A stretch of DNA of 53,580 bases from Knufia peltigerae (GCA_030247855.1 JAPDRN010000186.1:1-53580), one strand, 5' to 3'. Counted from the stretch's first letter, positions 23,411 to 34,347 are shown. Made by a program: numbers and translations. The notes: a model not told the origin generated them from the sequence alone.

Positions 23411-24408
23411 CTACGGAGTAGTGGTCCTTGCAAAAAGGGGTGTTCCCTTTTTCTCCTCCTGGGAGAGGGTGGTATTGCTACGAGTCTAAGAAGGAAAGGG
23501 GGTTGAGTTCAAGTAACTCGCCCCAAAACAGTGTCAAGGCTGTCTATCTATCTGAGATTGTGGCTTGTATCGGTGCAACAGGTGAAGGAGGGGAGGTTGG
23601 GCTCCTATACATACGTTCCATTATTATCAACCCATTGATATCAACACCTTTATTCTGCTTTCTATCTTTTGGCATTCTTCACCAGAGTAGTGTATACATG
23701 GCTGTATCTTTAAACCTTGAGAACTGGTCGAGATTGGGATATATACATCTTAAGTTGTCTTTCAACAGTACAGTAAGTTACTTGTTTGGCCAGGATAAAA
23801 GACTGTAGACTTCTTTGCATGAAGCATGTTTCTATGTTTCGACGTGCGATACGGGGAACAATGATCGATATTTTGGTGCCGTTTTATATTGACATTTTGA
23901 GGAGTTCTGGAGAGGTTAGCCCCCATGAGATCCCAACAAGACAATATTCTGACCGGTGCGACTTTATTTTACGATCTACACTCCTATTCTCATAATTGCT
24001 TCTTCTCCCACAAGCACTTATCATTCAAGATGGAACAAAACCCAAGGATTTCTACAGGTAGACAATCGGTTTCTCACGGCACTTCAATTTCTTTCTGTTT
24101 CATTACGTTTTCAGATTCCATGTGTTGCTCGTATACCGAGTATATCATTATTCATAAATCCCCCCTTTTTTTTTCTTTTCTCCAAAAAAGCAAAAGGAAA
24201 GGCATATATGTAAAGGAATGTTCACAGTTGGACTTGTTCAGCTTTTTACTCTTTCTTGCTTTCCGAGCGTCGCAACAATGTACTCGGGGGTAATTTTTCG
24301 ATTTGTTGTTGACAAACGCGAATATTTTCCCCTGTCGTGCTCGCCTGCCGGACAACGAACCATCATCGTCAATCATCTTCGACCGATGTAACGAGCGAGC
24401 TCTCAACG
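23411..24408. other. Spacer with one TACGGAGTA copy
   Basis: About 1 kb of AT-rich sequence lies between the broken kinase and the stop of the repeat protein gene. A TACGGAGTA copy is at 23412-23420, and a run of about nine Ts is near 24170. No gene is supported. Confidence 0.4.
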
Positions 24409-26333
24409 TCAGCGTCTGAATCCAGATCGTCGCCATCCTCCTGCCGTGGCAGTAGCAGGGGCGGCGGCGGCGGTGGTCCAATCATCCCAGACGGTCGATC
24501 CACATGGAGCGGTCTCCGTAATGACCGAGGTGACCACACTCGTGCCTCCTCCACCGCCAGTCGCGACGGTGCGTGTGACCGTTCCTGCCGGGACCGTGAC
24601 GGGAACGGTGACCGTGACGACGCCGGTGCCGCCTCCTCCACAGGTCGTGACGGTGCGTACAGAGGTGACGGTCCCTGCCGGAACGGTAACAGGCACGGTG
24701 ACGGTGTTCGTGGCGGAGCCTGGTACTGTCACGACCGAAGTGACCACGCTGGTGCCTCCTGTGACCGTGATGGTACGTATCGCGGTGACGGTACCGGCGG
24801 GGATCGTCACAGGGACGGTGACTGTTCCGGCCGGCACGGTAACAGGTACGGTGACAGTGTTCGTTCCGCCTGGTGCTGTCACAACCGAGGTAACGACGCT
24901 GGTAGCTCCTCCAACCGTGACGGTACGTATCGAGGTAGCAGTTCCCGCGGGCACGGTGACAGGAACAGTAACGGTGTTCGTTCCTCCTGGTACCGTAACA
25001 ACTGAAGTGACGACGCTGGTGCCTCCGGAAACTGTGACGGTGCTTGTCGCTGTAACGGTTCCTGCAGGAACTGTCACGGGGACGGTCACGGGAACAGTGA
25101 CCGTGTTGGCATTTCCGGGGGATGTCACAACCGAAGTCACCGTCTGCACAGGTCCAACAGCAGTGGTTGTGCGTATGATGGTTTGAGTGCCCCCTGGTAG
25201 CGTGACGGTAGATCCAGGGCCTTGCGCGGTACTGACGACGGTTGTGGTTTGAACGACTGTCGTCGTGCCGGCTGGTAGAGTGACGGTTGAGGTCGTGCCT
25301 TGGCCTGGGACTGTTACTGTCGAGGCGGGTAATTGTTGAGTCACAGTAGTACCAGGAACTGTCACAGTGGTTGGCGTCCCTGGCTGAACCACCGTGGAGG
25401 TAACGGTTGAGCCTGGTCCTTGTTGCGTTACGGTGGTACCTGGAAGAGTCACTGTCACTGGAGGCAATCGCACAGTAGTCGGTGTGCCTGGCTGTACCAC
25501 AGTAGTTGTGACGGTCTGGACTGGGCCAACTTGTATCGAGGTTATCGTGACTGTAGAACCCGGGATTGTTTGGAGGACCGAGGAAACAACAGTCGTGGTA
25601 CCGCCGGGTGATTGTACGGTAAACGTACGCGTGACCGTGGCTGTTACTGTAGAGCCACCTCCATTGACAGTGGAAATCACGGTTGTTCTGCAAGTGGTCA
25701 GCAAAAAAATCCCAATTATAGGGCCGGAAAGAACATGAGGTTCGTACTCGAAAGATGGAATGTGCTGGAAAAGCCGATACTTACGTTGCAGTGGGTGCAT
25801 TGAGAGTGCGAGTTTCCGTGACTGTAGAAATTCCACCACCTACACTGGAAATAACGGTGGTCGTAAATCCAGCACCAGGAGTTGTAACAGTCCTCGTTAC
25901 TGTGTTCGCAGCTGGGCCACTTCCAGCAACTGTAGTCGTTACAGTACCTGGAACACAAGAAGATCCTGTCGATCCAGGACTGACAGGAGTGCAGCTTAAG
26001 GCAGGAAGGGTGATAGTTTTGGTAAGGGTCGAAGGTGCAGACACGACGGGACAAGAACTACCTCCACCTCCTGGCAGAGTTGTTGTGATCACGCTGATAC
26101 TGGTCACCGTAGAACCGGTGCATCCTCCAGTCACGCCGCCGACATCAGTTGTAGAGCTGCCTCCGGACGTTGTCCAATCACTCCAGACCGAGGAGTCTTG
26201 ACGAGGAAGAACTGGATTGGCAAAGGCAAAGAGGCTGATGAAGATCAATACTAGCAGCGCGGAACAGTTTGGGCGAAACTCACCTTAGAGTAGAACTGGC
26301 AAGCAATGCCGAGTGAACCAATTTGCTCAACAT
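24409..26333 (-). CDS. Secreted Thr/Val-rich repeat protein (cell-wall or adhesin-like)
   Basis: Three exons on the minus strand, 26333-26284, 26234-25785 and 25687-24409, give 592 residues. The introns are 26235-26283 and 25688-25784, both with consistent phases. The N-terminus MLSKLVHSALLASSTLSLFAFA is a good signal peptide formed across intron 1. Most of the protein is made of Thr/Val/Gly/Pro repeats, with units containing TVTVPVTVPAGTVT and GGTSVVTSVVT, and no recognised domain. A short motif recurs at both ends: VWSDWTT (residues 33-39) and VWDDWTT (566-572). The protein ends in RRSGFRR, with no hydrophobic tail, so a GPI anchor is not predicted. Threonine density suggests O-glycosylation. 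By inference it is an extracellular or wall protein; function unknown. Confidence 0.75.
24571..25140. repeat. Coding tandem repeats of the Thr/Val-rich protein
   Basis: About five degenerate units of roughly 117 nt (38-40 codons) lie inside the third exon. Each unit carries a GTxACx-rich core coding for the VPAGTVT pattern. The units differ at many third positions, so the array is old or under selection rather than recently amplified. Confidence 0.75.
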
Positions 26334-28862
26334 CGTAGAGGAGGTATGACCTTCAAGCCCTACAACACTTTTTTCTTTTTGAAACGAATGGAAGACGGAT
26401 GGATTCCTGTCGAGAGATGAACTGATAAACTCCTGGAACGAGAAACTTACTCTTTCTTATACATGCTCATCTTTGCACCACCGTGAGCAGGAACATTTGA
26501 TGGTTCCTGGATCGGTCGATATCTGGGTAACAGTTGCCAGGGACAATCCGAGGCTGGGATCACCAGCTGCATATGCGGTGAAGAATAGACCAATGTAAGG
26601 TGATTCAACTCTTGGATAGAGGTACACTGTTGAGGGCCATCCTCAACGCTCTCCAGATACTGGGGCATATCATTGGATAGCATAGTCCTGTAGTACTGCA
26701 GCTGCGACCTTTGTGTGTCCGTGAATTGAGAGCAGGCAAGGTGACCAGCCTTCCCATTTTTGAGGCCAATGAGCTCAAAGACACAAGAATAGGGTAGTAG
26801 TCATAATGCATATCTGCAATGTCAGGGCATACTGCAGGTCGGAGGAGATGAATGCCGTACATAAATCAATACCTGGAGAAGCACGCCGTACTTGGACTTG
26901 GAAGAATCCCCGGACTCTTCGCAACCCAGTCCAGGCTGAGGAGACTACAACTAGGTAACACCGGCCAACAGCAGCATTTTCAGGTTGCGTGTAGAATTTC
27001 GGGGCCAAAGATATGGATCTGCGGATGACCACGTTTGAGGTTGCTGAAAATAGTTCTTCACCAGAGACAGCCATTGTACAGGTTTGACAACATCACTCAG
27101 ATCATGTTGTCAGAGACAACAGACCGGATTCTGGACTCTGGCTACGTGCCAATCTGCGAGCATGACATCTGTGAGCGTGTACACTCCCAACCTTCCGCAG
27201 GTTGTTCCACGCAACGATGTGTACACGTGGTGGAGGGTCTCAATACTCAAGTGCAGTGTAACTCTGGGTGGAAGACATACCAGCCATCTGGCAAATGTAC
27301 GTCAGCATCGATGTTGAGATCCCGAGACCTACTTGTTGTGGTGCTTCTATCAGCGCGTACCCGAGTCACTGTGGCACAAGGTGGTCTCTCGTTGTACTTC
27401 CTCGCACGAATGGTCTGCCTGTCACGCAAACCATGACGGCACCGTCATACGGTTCCTGGCTCAACTGAGGGGAAGATGTGTTGTCAGTAGAAAGACAATT
27501 TCCGAGTCAACCACACAACTGGGACCGACTTCATAGCTGGCATGCCGCTGTTGCTCAGGATCGTTAAAGTACCACGGACCTGTCTTGTTTGTGGGACGAG
27601 AGGAGGCAGGTGAATGATGGTCTGCGTAACTAGCGGACAGATAGAAGCGGAGTCTTGTGTCTCAAAGAAAGATTCCATGGGCCGGTACTATGTGCTTCTA
27701 GAGTTTGGTTCAGCTATGAGCATGCAGTTCTCATTGGCAGTGATTGTTAAAATGTAGTCGGAAGCATGGAGTGCATCGGACAATGGAATGGGCGGACATG
27801 GCGAAAGAATATCGGCCAGTTTCCTCCGTTCTCCGTGTGGCTGGCCGTGTTATCAATGTGTCTGTCCGTCACGAGAATGGTTGGGAACGTATAGCTTGGT
27901 TGATTCTGGCACGTTCTCAAGGATCTTGTGGTAGTCTGATCAATAACGTGTGGCACTGTTGACTTGCCTGTGGAAGTCCATAGCCAGAGGGTTCGGGAGA
28001 TCAATGGAAGGTGATACCTTTCGTTCGCTCAATGATATGGGCCAAGTAGTAACTCAGTGAGAATGGTCGATTGAGCATCACATGTGTTGAAGAGAAGGAT
28101 GTCTGATTGTTTAGCCAAATGTGCAAAGCAGGCTTATGCCAGTGACAACTGCAGCAGAAGGATACTCTAGGTAGTCATGGAGAAGGAGTACTCTGACCGC
28201 GGAGCGGTGATTACTGAACTACTGGATGCTGGGCAAACAGTAAGTGATACTGTGCTCTGTACGGAGTAGGAACCAGTAAAAAAGAAGGGGATCAGGCAAC
28301 ATGAAGCTTCGCCCATTTAAGTATAGCGAAGTACTTTGCAGAATTCTCATCTGTTCATTGGTTCAGCCGACGAGGCTGTCCTCACAAAGCCTTGTTCACA
28401 ATAATGTGAGGTTTTCTTGCTCTCACAAAGGACATCGACATTTTACCCCGAATTCATGACAATGTCAATTTTATTCTGTTTCTTTTTTAAAAGGGAAGCA
28501 GCCTGGTAGATTTGTGTGGGAGGTTTTGATCACAATCTCACCGTGGGTTCTATTTTGTTGACGCGAACTCACTTGCTAGGTACCTAGGTAGGGTTTGCCT
28601 CGTACCAATCTTTCCTCCCGTAGTAAAGTTTTCTTTGATGCTTTGAGAATGGTTACTCTTGCTCTGCCTGCTCTGCCTACTTGAGTAGGTTTACAAGCAT
28701 TTAGTCTTGATCGCCTTTCCTACTTCCGCCCTTCAACTTTTTCCCTCAACAACTTCACTTTGGAATCAGTCTTCTCAGAATCTGTGTCTTTAGCATCACA
28801 ACTTTCAGAGTCTGTCCCCATATCCAGCACTCGTACAAAAAGACCTTACCTTTGTTTTTATC
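26334..28862. other. 2.5-kb stretch without a supported gene; possible gene relics
   Basis: No complete gene could be built. On the minus strand several protein-like pieces appear in different frames between about 27730 and 26450, with stops and no consistent splice plan. One TACGGAGTA (28260-28268) and one perfect TACCTAGGTA palindrome (28581-28590) are present. The last 300 bp are C/T-rich, ending in the leader of the acetyltransferase gene. Confidence 0.45.
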
Positions 28863-29731
28863 ATGATTTATAAACTCGAGAGGTTCGACCGCAGTGAGGT
28901 TACCGAACCCATGCTGAAGCAAGCTGCGGTCCTCTTCAATGAACACTACGGAGTCTGGGGGAGCGATCCGACGAAGCTTCAGGCATTGCCCAAACCAGGT
29001 GAGCGAACGGGTCACGCTGTGTACTTCGTTGATGCTGATGTGACTGTTACTGACTATGTCGACAGGCAGCAGGGTCAAGATGAACCCCCAGCGGCTTCGA
29101 GCCCAGTGCCTTCCCGACGGCGTCGATTGCCTCTACGTAAAGGCCACGGTCGACGGTGAAGTCGCAGGAAATGTATTCGCCTGTCGCTGGAAGGTACAAG
29201 AGAAAGTCGTATGCTGGGTCACTCAGCTCGTTGTGCACACCAAATTTCGAGGACGAAGCCTCGCGGTCAGCCTGGTCAACTTTCTGAGGCAACCTGATGA
29301 TAATATCTACGGTATCATGAGCTCACACCCTCTTGCATGTCTCGCAGCTGCGAAAGCCTTTAGAAGTAAGTAGTGATGCACACACTCACACGGCTCCTCG
29401 GACCTCTTACAACGACACTACAATGTCGATGGTAACTCACTGTCTCTTAGGTGGCATCAATTCGCTCTCCTCCGAATTCATTCGCGACCACGCATCCAAT
29501 GTCATGAAGCTGTCGCCAGTCGACTACATCCAAACAGCCAGACTTCGGGGCAGTCTGTTCGATGAACGCGACTCCACTGGCGCTGTGTCTTCAGTATTCA
29601 CCAATTTCTTTGTTGACCATGCAGAACCACTCCGGGCATTGGATTTGGTTCGAAAGAATCTACATTGGCCTCTGGGAGAGCTGCTTGAAGGACACGAGTT
29701 TCTCCTCATGATCGAGGCGCGGGCTAGGTAG
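28863..29731 (+). CDS. GNAT-family (acyl-CoA N-acyltransferase) protein
   Basis: Three exons (28863-28998, 29066-29365, 29451-29731) give 238 residues. The introns 28999-29065 and 29366-29450 have GTGAGC/GTAAGT donors and clean acceptors. The central part fits a GNAT fold: a first beta strand (DCLYVKATVDGEVAGNVFACRW), then CWVTQLVVHTKFRGRSLAVSLVNFL, where the Q/R-x-x-G-x-A/G acetyl-CoA loop appears as KFRGRSLA. C-terminal blocks SSEFIRDHASNVM, ARLRGSLF, TNFFVDHAEPLRAL and WPLGELLEGHEFLLMIEAR match a fungal family I recall with no assigned substrate. It probably transfers an acyl group from CoA to an amine. It converges on CENP-N. Confidence 0.82.
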
Positions 29732-30227
29732 AGCTGTTTTGGTGGTTATCTCCAGCACGTACTATTGAATACTCTTGAGGCATTAGGTACAACAATAACT
29801 GGCTTTTGTAAGATTACCGGAGTTCCTCCACAGGACAGGACAGAACTGGAACAAACAGAATAGATTCATTCCACTCCTCAAAGCTTGACGACGGTGATGA
29901 TCACCTAGGTACCTTGCAAGGATCCCGTGCATCTCTGGGTTGGTCGCGTCGCGTACTCCGTATTATGCCTAGGTACGGAGCAAGTCATGGATCTTCTGGA
30001 CTTTGACATCTTAGCAGACAAGCGGATACCAATCGTTGCCAGGGTTCCGCTCACAGACACGCTCATCACTACGTTCTCTGCAATTTTTTTGCTCCGTAGT
30101 TTTGTGCTCCGTATAAAGTCAACCATTCCTTGAATGGGCCACCAACGCCTTGCAGCAAACACCAACGTCATCATCATCGTCGTAACATATCATGATCCAA
30201 CAGTCTCTAGTCTGCACCACCGACCTT
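29732..30227. repeat. Motif-dense spacer: CCTAGGTA, TACTCCGTA and a GCTCCGTA doublet
   Basis: This 496-bp spacer between convergent genes holds CCTAGGTA at 29904-29911 and 29968-29975, TACTCCGTA at 29954-29962, TACGGAGCA overlapping the second palindrome (from 29974), and two GCTCCGTA cores at 30092-30099 and 30107-30114. This is the densest cluster of these motifs in the window. No gene is seen. Confidence 0.7.
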
Positions 30228-31556
30228 CTATACAGTCATGTTGCTAACTCCAAGCTCTCCAGTCATCCACGCCGGCATTTTGGTCAAATCCACGTACTGC
30301 CCCCCCAACTGTGCAAGTTGCTCCAAGCCCTTGAAAACATCAGTCCCGTTGAAAACCAAGGTAACATCTGATGTCTCCTGTCCCTGACTGTCCGTGGTGA
30401 TGGTGGTAGTTGTAGTGGTGTCGGCTTCTACCAAACCCTGGAGCTTGACATGGACGCGATCAAGTGCAGCATGGTGTTTTCCATTCATGGCACCGAATCT
30501 CTTTGCCACCATCAAATTCCTGCTCTCATCTTCAGTTCCTTCATCTTCACGAATTGGCGTGTCGAGTATCACCACGTTGGGCGCCCTCTCATCTTCCGCA
30601 AATTTGCTGTATGCACCTCCTCCTGAACCGGGTTTGTGATTCCCCTTCAGTTCAGCCAAGGCCCGCAACGAACGAGCGTTGAGCTTCGTGCTTTCCAATG
30701 CCCAGCGCTGGTGTGGTCGTGACAATGCCTTGGGTATCGCTTCCAGCACGATCTTCTTCAACGCCGCCATATCCATCTTTGCCATGGCTCTTGCCTTGGA
30801 ATTCTTGATCCCTTTGCTCTGCGACTTCGAGCCAGTTGCACCGGACAGAGACACGTAAACATAAGGGCAACTGTCCGGAAGCGCGATATACATGACTCGA
30901 GCGGTATCGGTGGCATGCTTTGGACATCGAGGAATCCTCGTCCGATGGCCGCCAAAGGTAGAATTGGGGAGGAAGTAGAGGCGTATGATATGCAAGTTGT
31001 GTGGTGAAGGGATCTTGTGGAGATGATAATGCGCTTTCACCACGGGCGAGATCTCTTCCTTCAACGTCGAAAGGAACGTCTGCGCCGAGATCTGAGGATA
31101 TTTCGTTTCCGCGTCGTCGTAGTTGTGTTTCCGCCTTTTACTGGGAGGCTGAGTGTCAGAGTCTTCTGATGAGCTTTCCTCCGCTGCTTCTAGTGGTACT
31201 AGGCGTAGAGCCGACCATCTCAGCGCAGTGTCGTTTTGTTCCAAGTATGCAAAGTCAACCATTGCATGTTGGTGTAAGGTGAACCCCCTACGCCAATCGC
31301 CGTCGATTACTCGATCGATGACGTTCCTTTTTGAAGCCAGAGATGAATCTTTCTGCAGTTCCTTGTATATCCTGCGTAATTCTGCGACAGTTGCAGCCGG
31401 CGCATACAGATAATCCTCCTCGTCGGCCTCGAATAGTCTGCGATTGCTGCAAAGGTATGGCGTAGCCGCCCGGTCTTGATCGAGCCATCTTACCGCGAGA
31501 TCAAGTAGAGAATCTCGCGATAGTCTGTTGAGGGTAGTCGCGAGAACTGGCGCCAT
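30228..31556 (-). CDS. CHL4: Kinetochore protein CENP-N (Chl4 family)
   Basis: A single exon of 442 residues runs from ATG 31556. The N-terminus (ATTLNRLSRDSLLDLAVRWLDQ) and the block RRIYKELQKDSSLASKRNVIDRVIDGDWRRGFTLHQHAMVDFAYLEQ are typical of the CENP-N pyrin-like region. The middle has SAQTFLSTLKEEISPVVKAHYHLHKI and ARVMYIALPDSCPYVYVSLSG, and the end VVLDTP-like strands plus TLVFNGTDVFKGLEQL. A basic linker (PPSKRRK) may be a nuclear localisation signal. By family knowledge CENP-N pairs with CENP-L (Iml3), binds CENP-A nucleosomes and helps build the inner kinetochore. The gene is divergent from the bZIP gene over 1.4 kb. The length is close to that of yeast Chl4 (458). Confidence 0.9.
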   Translation of the reverse strand: MAPVLATTLNRLSRDSLLDLAVRWLDQDRAATPYLCSNRRLFEADEEDYLYAPAATVAELRRIYKELQKDSSLASKRNVIDRVIDGDWRRGFTLHQHAMVDFAYLEQNDTALRWSALRLVPLEAAEESSSEDSDTQPPSKRRKHNYDDAETKYPQISAQTFLSTLKEEISPVVKAHYHLHKIPSPHNLHIIRLYFLPNSTFGGHRTRIPRCPKHATDTARVMYIALPDSCPYVYVSLSGATGSKSQSKGIKNSKARAMAKMDMAALKKIVLEAIPKALSRPHQRWALESTKLNARSLRALAELKGNHKPGSGGGAYSKFAEDERAPNVVILDTPIREDEGTEDESRNLMVAKRFGAMNGKHHAALDRVHVKLQGLVEADTTTTTTITTDSQGQETSDVTLVFNGTDVFKGLEQLAQLGGQYVDLTKMPAWMTGELGVSNMTV

Positions 31557-32951
31557 GTTTGAGGTTTGTCGAGACGTTTGTCCATTGCAAGAAGCGAAAC
31601 AATGACAGCGAAACCCCGGAAGCGGAAATCATAATAAACCATGAGTCATGTGGAAGTCGACCGCATCCGCTAGCGAGTCATATAGCCAAAGTCACGTGCG
31701 GCGATATTGCTCAACACGTGATAAGCCGCCATACTATTTGGCATCTACGGTGAGGAACTGTACGAGTATGAGTAGGGTCTGACCAGGCGATCGCCCGAAT
31801 TCGCTTGCTTATCGGGGGGCTTGCGCAAGCTACAAGTCTGCGGAGAAATGCCTGCATTTGCTTTGGCAGGAGAATCGACGTCGATTTGTGATCAAGGAGT
31901 GGGCCGATTACAAGTATACGCTGTGGGCTTTGGAACGAGTACAAGACAGGAGTTAGAGACCTTCCTACTCCGTACAGCAGAGGCTCTAAGAGGAGCAGCA
32001 CATTGGTCGAGATTAGGATGAAGGTCTATGCTCGGAGCCGGTGATGAGCGCTGATGGGCACTCGCCACCGCACATTGGAGCACGGGTCGATTCTGGGCAT
32101 TGGTAGGGGCGTTCATCCGAGGTCCCTAGGATTCAAGTGCCGTAAAACATGAGTGTCATCGATGTTCGTCTGGTCGAATCGGTAAGCAAGACTAATTCGC
32201 TGCTTTCATTCAAATTTGGTGACGCACAAACCTCCGTCAGCCGCAGCTTGTCGCACAACAAGCAACTCACTCACGAAGAAGCCATGGAGAAGTAATTTTG
32301 TATCTCGATAAACAGGAGCTTCACTGAATCCTCCTCAATCACACAACAGAGAATTGTAGAAGGAATAGGCGTAGGGCAGCGAGAAATCAGCCAGCTAGTC
32401 GAGTCCTTTCAAAGAAAAGGTTCGCGAAGTTTGCGGGTACAAATATCCGGATTGGGACGGGCGTGCAGAGAATTTCGTACTGTTCGGAATAACATTTGTC
32501 CCTCGTACAAAACACCCACTCTACTCAACCCACCATTCCGCCTGGCATCCCACCCTCTGTCCCTGTCGAAACTGCGCCTTTTCTCTAATCAAGAACTTCC
32601 GGCGGGGCTGTCGCACACCCGGCTCATTCACGCTCTCGCCTTTCAGACACCTTTTTCACCCTTCTCATCCCTACTCCTTACACTACCCGCCATACTATCG
32701 ACCTTCACCTCCAAGTGATTTGGGTATCGAGATACGTTCTCTTGCTCAATCCCGAGGCCTACGCCGGCGCTGGTGAGCGTAACCAGATCACCAGGGCGAG
32801 GAACGGCCTACGACCTGATTTGTCATACGTGACTCTTTGTCCTTCGACCTTTCACACCTCAATACCACCCATCGCAGCACGCTGAAATACCCTGGGACGA
32901 CGATAGAGAAAGAGTTGGAGGTGGAAAAGTGCACGATTGCGGGTTAGGACA
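31557..32951. promoter_or_regulatory. Divergent promoter, CENP-N / bZIP factor
   Basis: These 1.4 kb separate the starts of CENP-N and the bZIP gene. One TACTCCGTA lies at 31966-31974. The half next to the bZIP gene is C/T-rich from about 32500, consistent with a long transcribed leader. Open frames there lack good ATG starts, so no extra gene is called. Confidence 0.5.
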
Positions 32952-33740
32952 ATGTCGAGTTATCGTGGCCGCACAGGGCCAAATTTCTCCGAGTATCTCA
33001 ACAACTTGAATACTCTGGCACCCTTCGACCAAGAGCATTTCTCGCCCGAAGAATTCGACTTGAATCAGGATTTGGCCATGTTCACAAACACTGACTTCAC
33101 CCATTTCGACATCCCTCCGCTTCCTGAAGACGGCTCTTTCAATTTCGACATGACCGAGACCAAGAACAACAACGGACCTGTAAAATACGAAGATCTGTTG
33201 TCTGGGTCCGACACCGGTCACAACTACGCACCTCCTCAGATTGAAACATCAGCTCCCGAGTCATCGAATTTTTATACCACCTACAATACCCCAATCCAAC
33301 CTGCCCCCGCCCAAGGTTTTGGTGCTGTCGATAGTCGTGGATCTCCAAGTAATGGGTCGCCAATAGCAAGTCAAGTTCCTCGTAAGAAGGAGTCGACTGA
33401 CCTCAGCGCCATAACATCGGAGGAGAAGTCTCGCATAGCCGCCGAGGAAGACAAGAGGCGGAGAAACACTGCTGCGAGTGCTCGATTCCGCATCAAGAAG
33501 AAGCAACGAGAACAAGCTTTGGAGAAGACAGTCAAGGAAGTGCAGGACAAGAATACCCAACTGGAGGTGAAATTGCGCCAGATGGAAGTGGAGAACAAGT
33601 GGCTGAGAGATTTGATCATGGAAAAGAACGGTCTTCAGTCGAAGGAGGAGATGGCGGCCGCATACCAGCAGTATCGAAAAGACAGCGAAGAAAGAGATGT
33701 GAAAGAGAGTGAGCACACTACTGGAGTCGGCACCCAATGA
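32952..33740 (+). CDS. metR: bZIP transcription factor of the MetR/CYS-3 sulphur-regulator family
   Basis: A single exon of 262 residues starts at ATG 32952 (GGACAATGTCG). The N-terminal two thirds are rich in Asp/Asn/Phe/Pro and look like an activation region (DFTHFDIPPLPEDGSFNFD). The basic region at about residues 164-190 reads EEDKRRRNTAASARFRIKKK, with the invariant Asn172 and Arg180 in N-x7-R spacing. A leucine-zipper helix follows (about 190-225) and ends with NKWLRDLIMEKNG. The basic region is almost the same as I recall for CYS-3 and MetR, which switch on sulphate uptake, cysteine/methionine and sulphur-scavenging genes when sulphur is short and are held down by an SCF ubiquitin ligase. 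The regulatory role is by family inference. Confidence 0.88.
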   Translation: MSSYRGRTGPNFSEYLNNLNTLAPFDQEHFSPEEFDLNQDLAMFTNTDFTHFDIPPLPEDGSFNFDMTETKNNNGPVKYEDLLSGSDTGHNYAPPQIETSAPESSNFYTTYNTPIQPAPAQGFGAVDSRGSPSNGSPIASQVPRKKESTDLSAITSEEKSRIAAEEDKRRRNTAASARFRIKKKQREQALEKTVKEVQDKNTQLEVKLRQMEVENKWLRDLIMEKNGLQSKEEMAAAYQQYRKDSEERDVKESEHTTGVGTQ

Positions 33741-34347
33741 ATATCACCCAAATGAAAAGTAAAATTGATGTTTCTTTGAGGATGTATTCAGTAATGATGT
33801 TGGCTCTTTATATATACACATAGTGATACCAGATACACCAGACCAACAATGACATTTTTGTCTGCTATACAATACCTTCTTCTCATGATTTCCATCGTGT
33901 CTAGTGAATAGACCTGCTTGGTGATAACCCGTAGCCCTTGCAAAACGACATTGAAGCTGTGATAGCGATTATTGGTAGAAATGGCAGGGTTGGATTATTA
34001 GTAATGAGGAGCAGCTTGTAGCGGATGCATCAAAGCACCACCGCGGTTGCCTCATCCACGCGTTGCAACTTCGACTGTGCATTACTTGCCCGCACACAAT
34101 CACCTTTGCCCGCAGTATCGCATTCTAATCTCCAGCCTTTTCCTTTCATTGTCGTTGCTCATCGTCTCTTGTTCAACGCAATCCATCAACACAAGCGAAT
34201 CACCCTTTGCAACCTTTTCTGCTGCATCTGCGCCATCGTCCTAACCGTATCGATTAAGCCTTACAGCCATCGATCCCCGCCGCCCATTGGCACAACTTCC
34301 GCGTCTTCCATCGCTCGTTGAGCGCTTTCCTCCAACGACTCGCAGCC
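33741..34347. other. Spacer and leader of CRM1
   Basis: This is a 607-bp spacer between two plus-strand genes. It is AT-rich just after the bZIP stop, then pyrimidine-rich before ATG 34348. No gene or repeat of note. Confidence 0.5.

Noticed and set aside
24446..25186. Plus-strand 246-codon frame rich in Thr/Val repeats
   Set aside because: It is the out-of-phase complement of the minus-strand repeat gene (ACN-GTN codons are self-complementary when shifted), has no ATG at its start, and lacks the signal peptide seen on the other strand.
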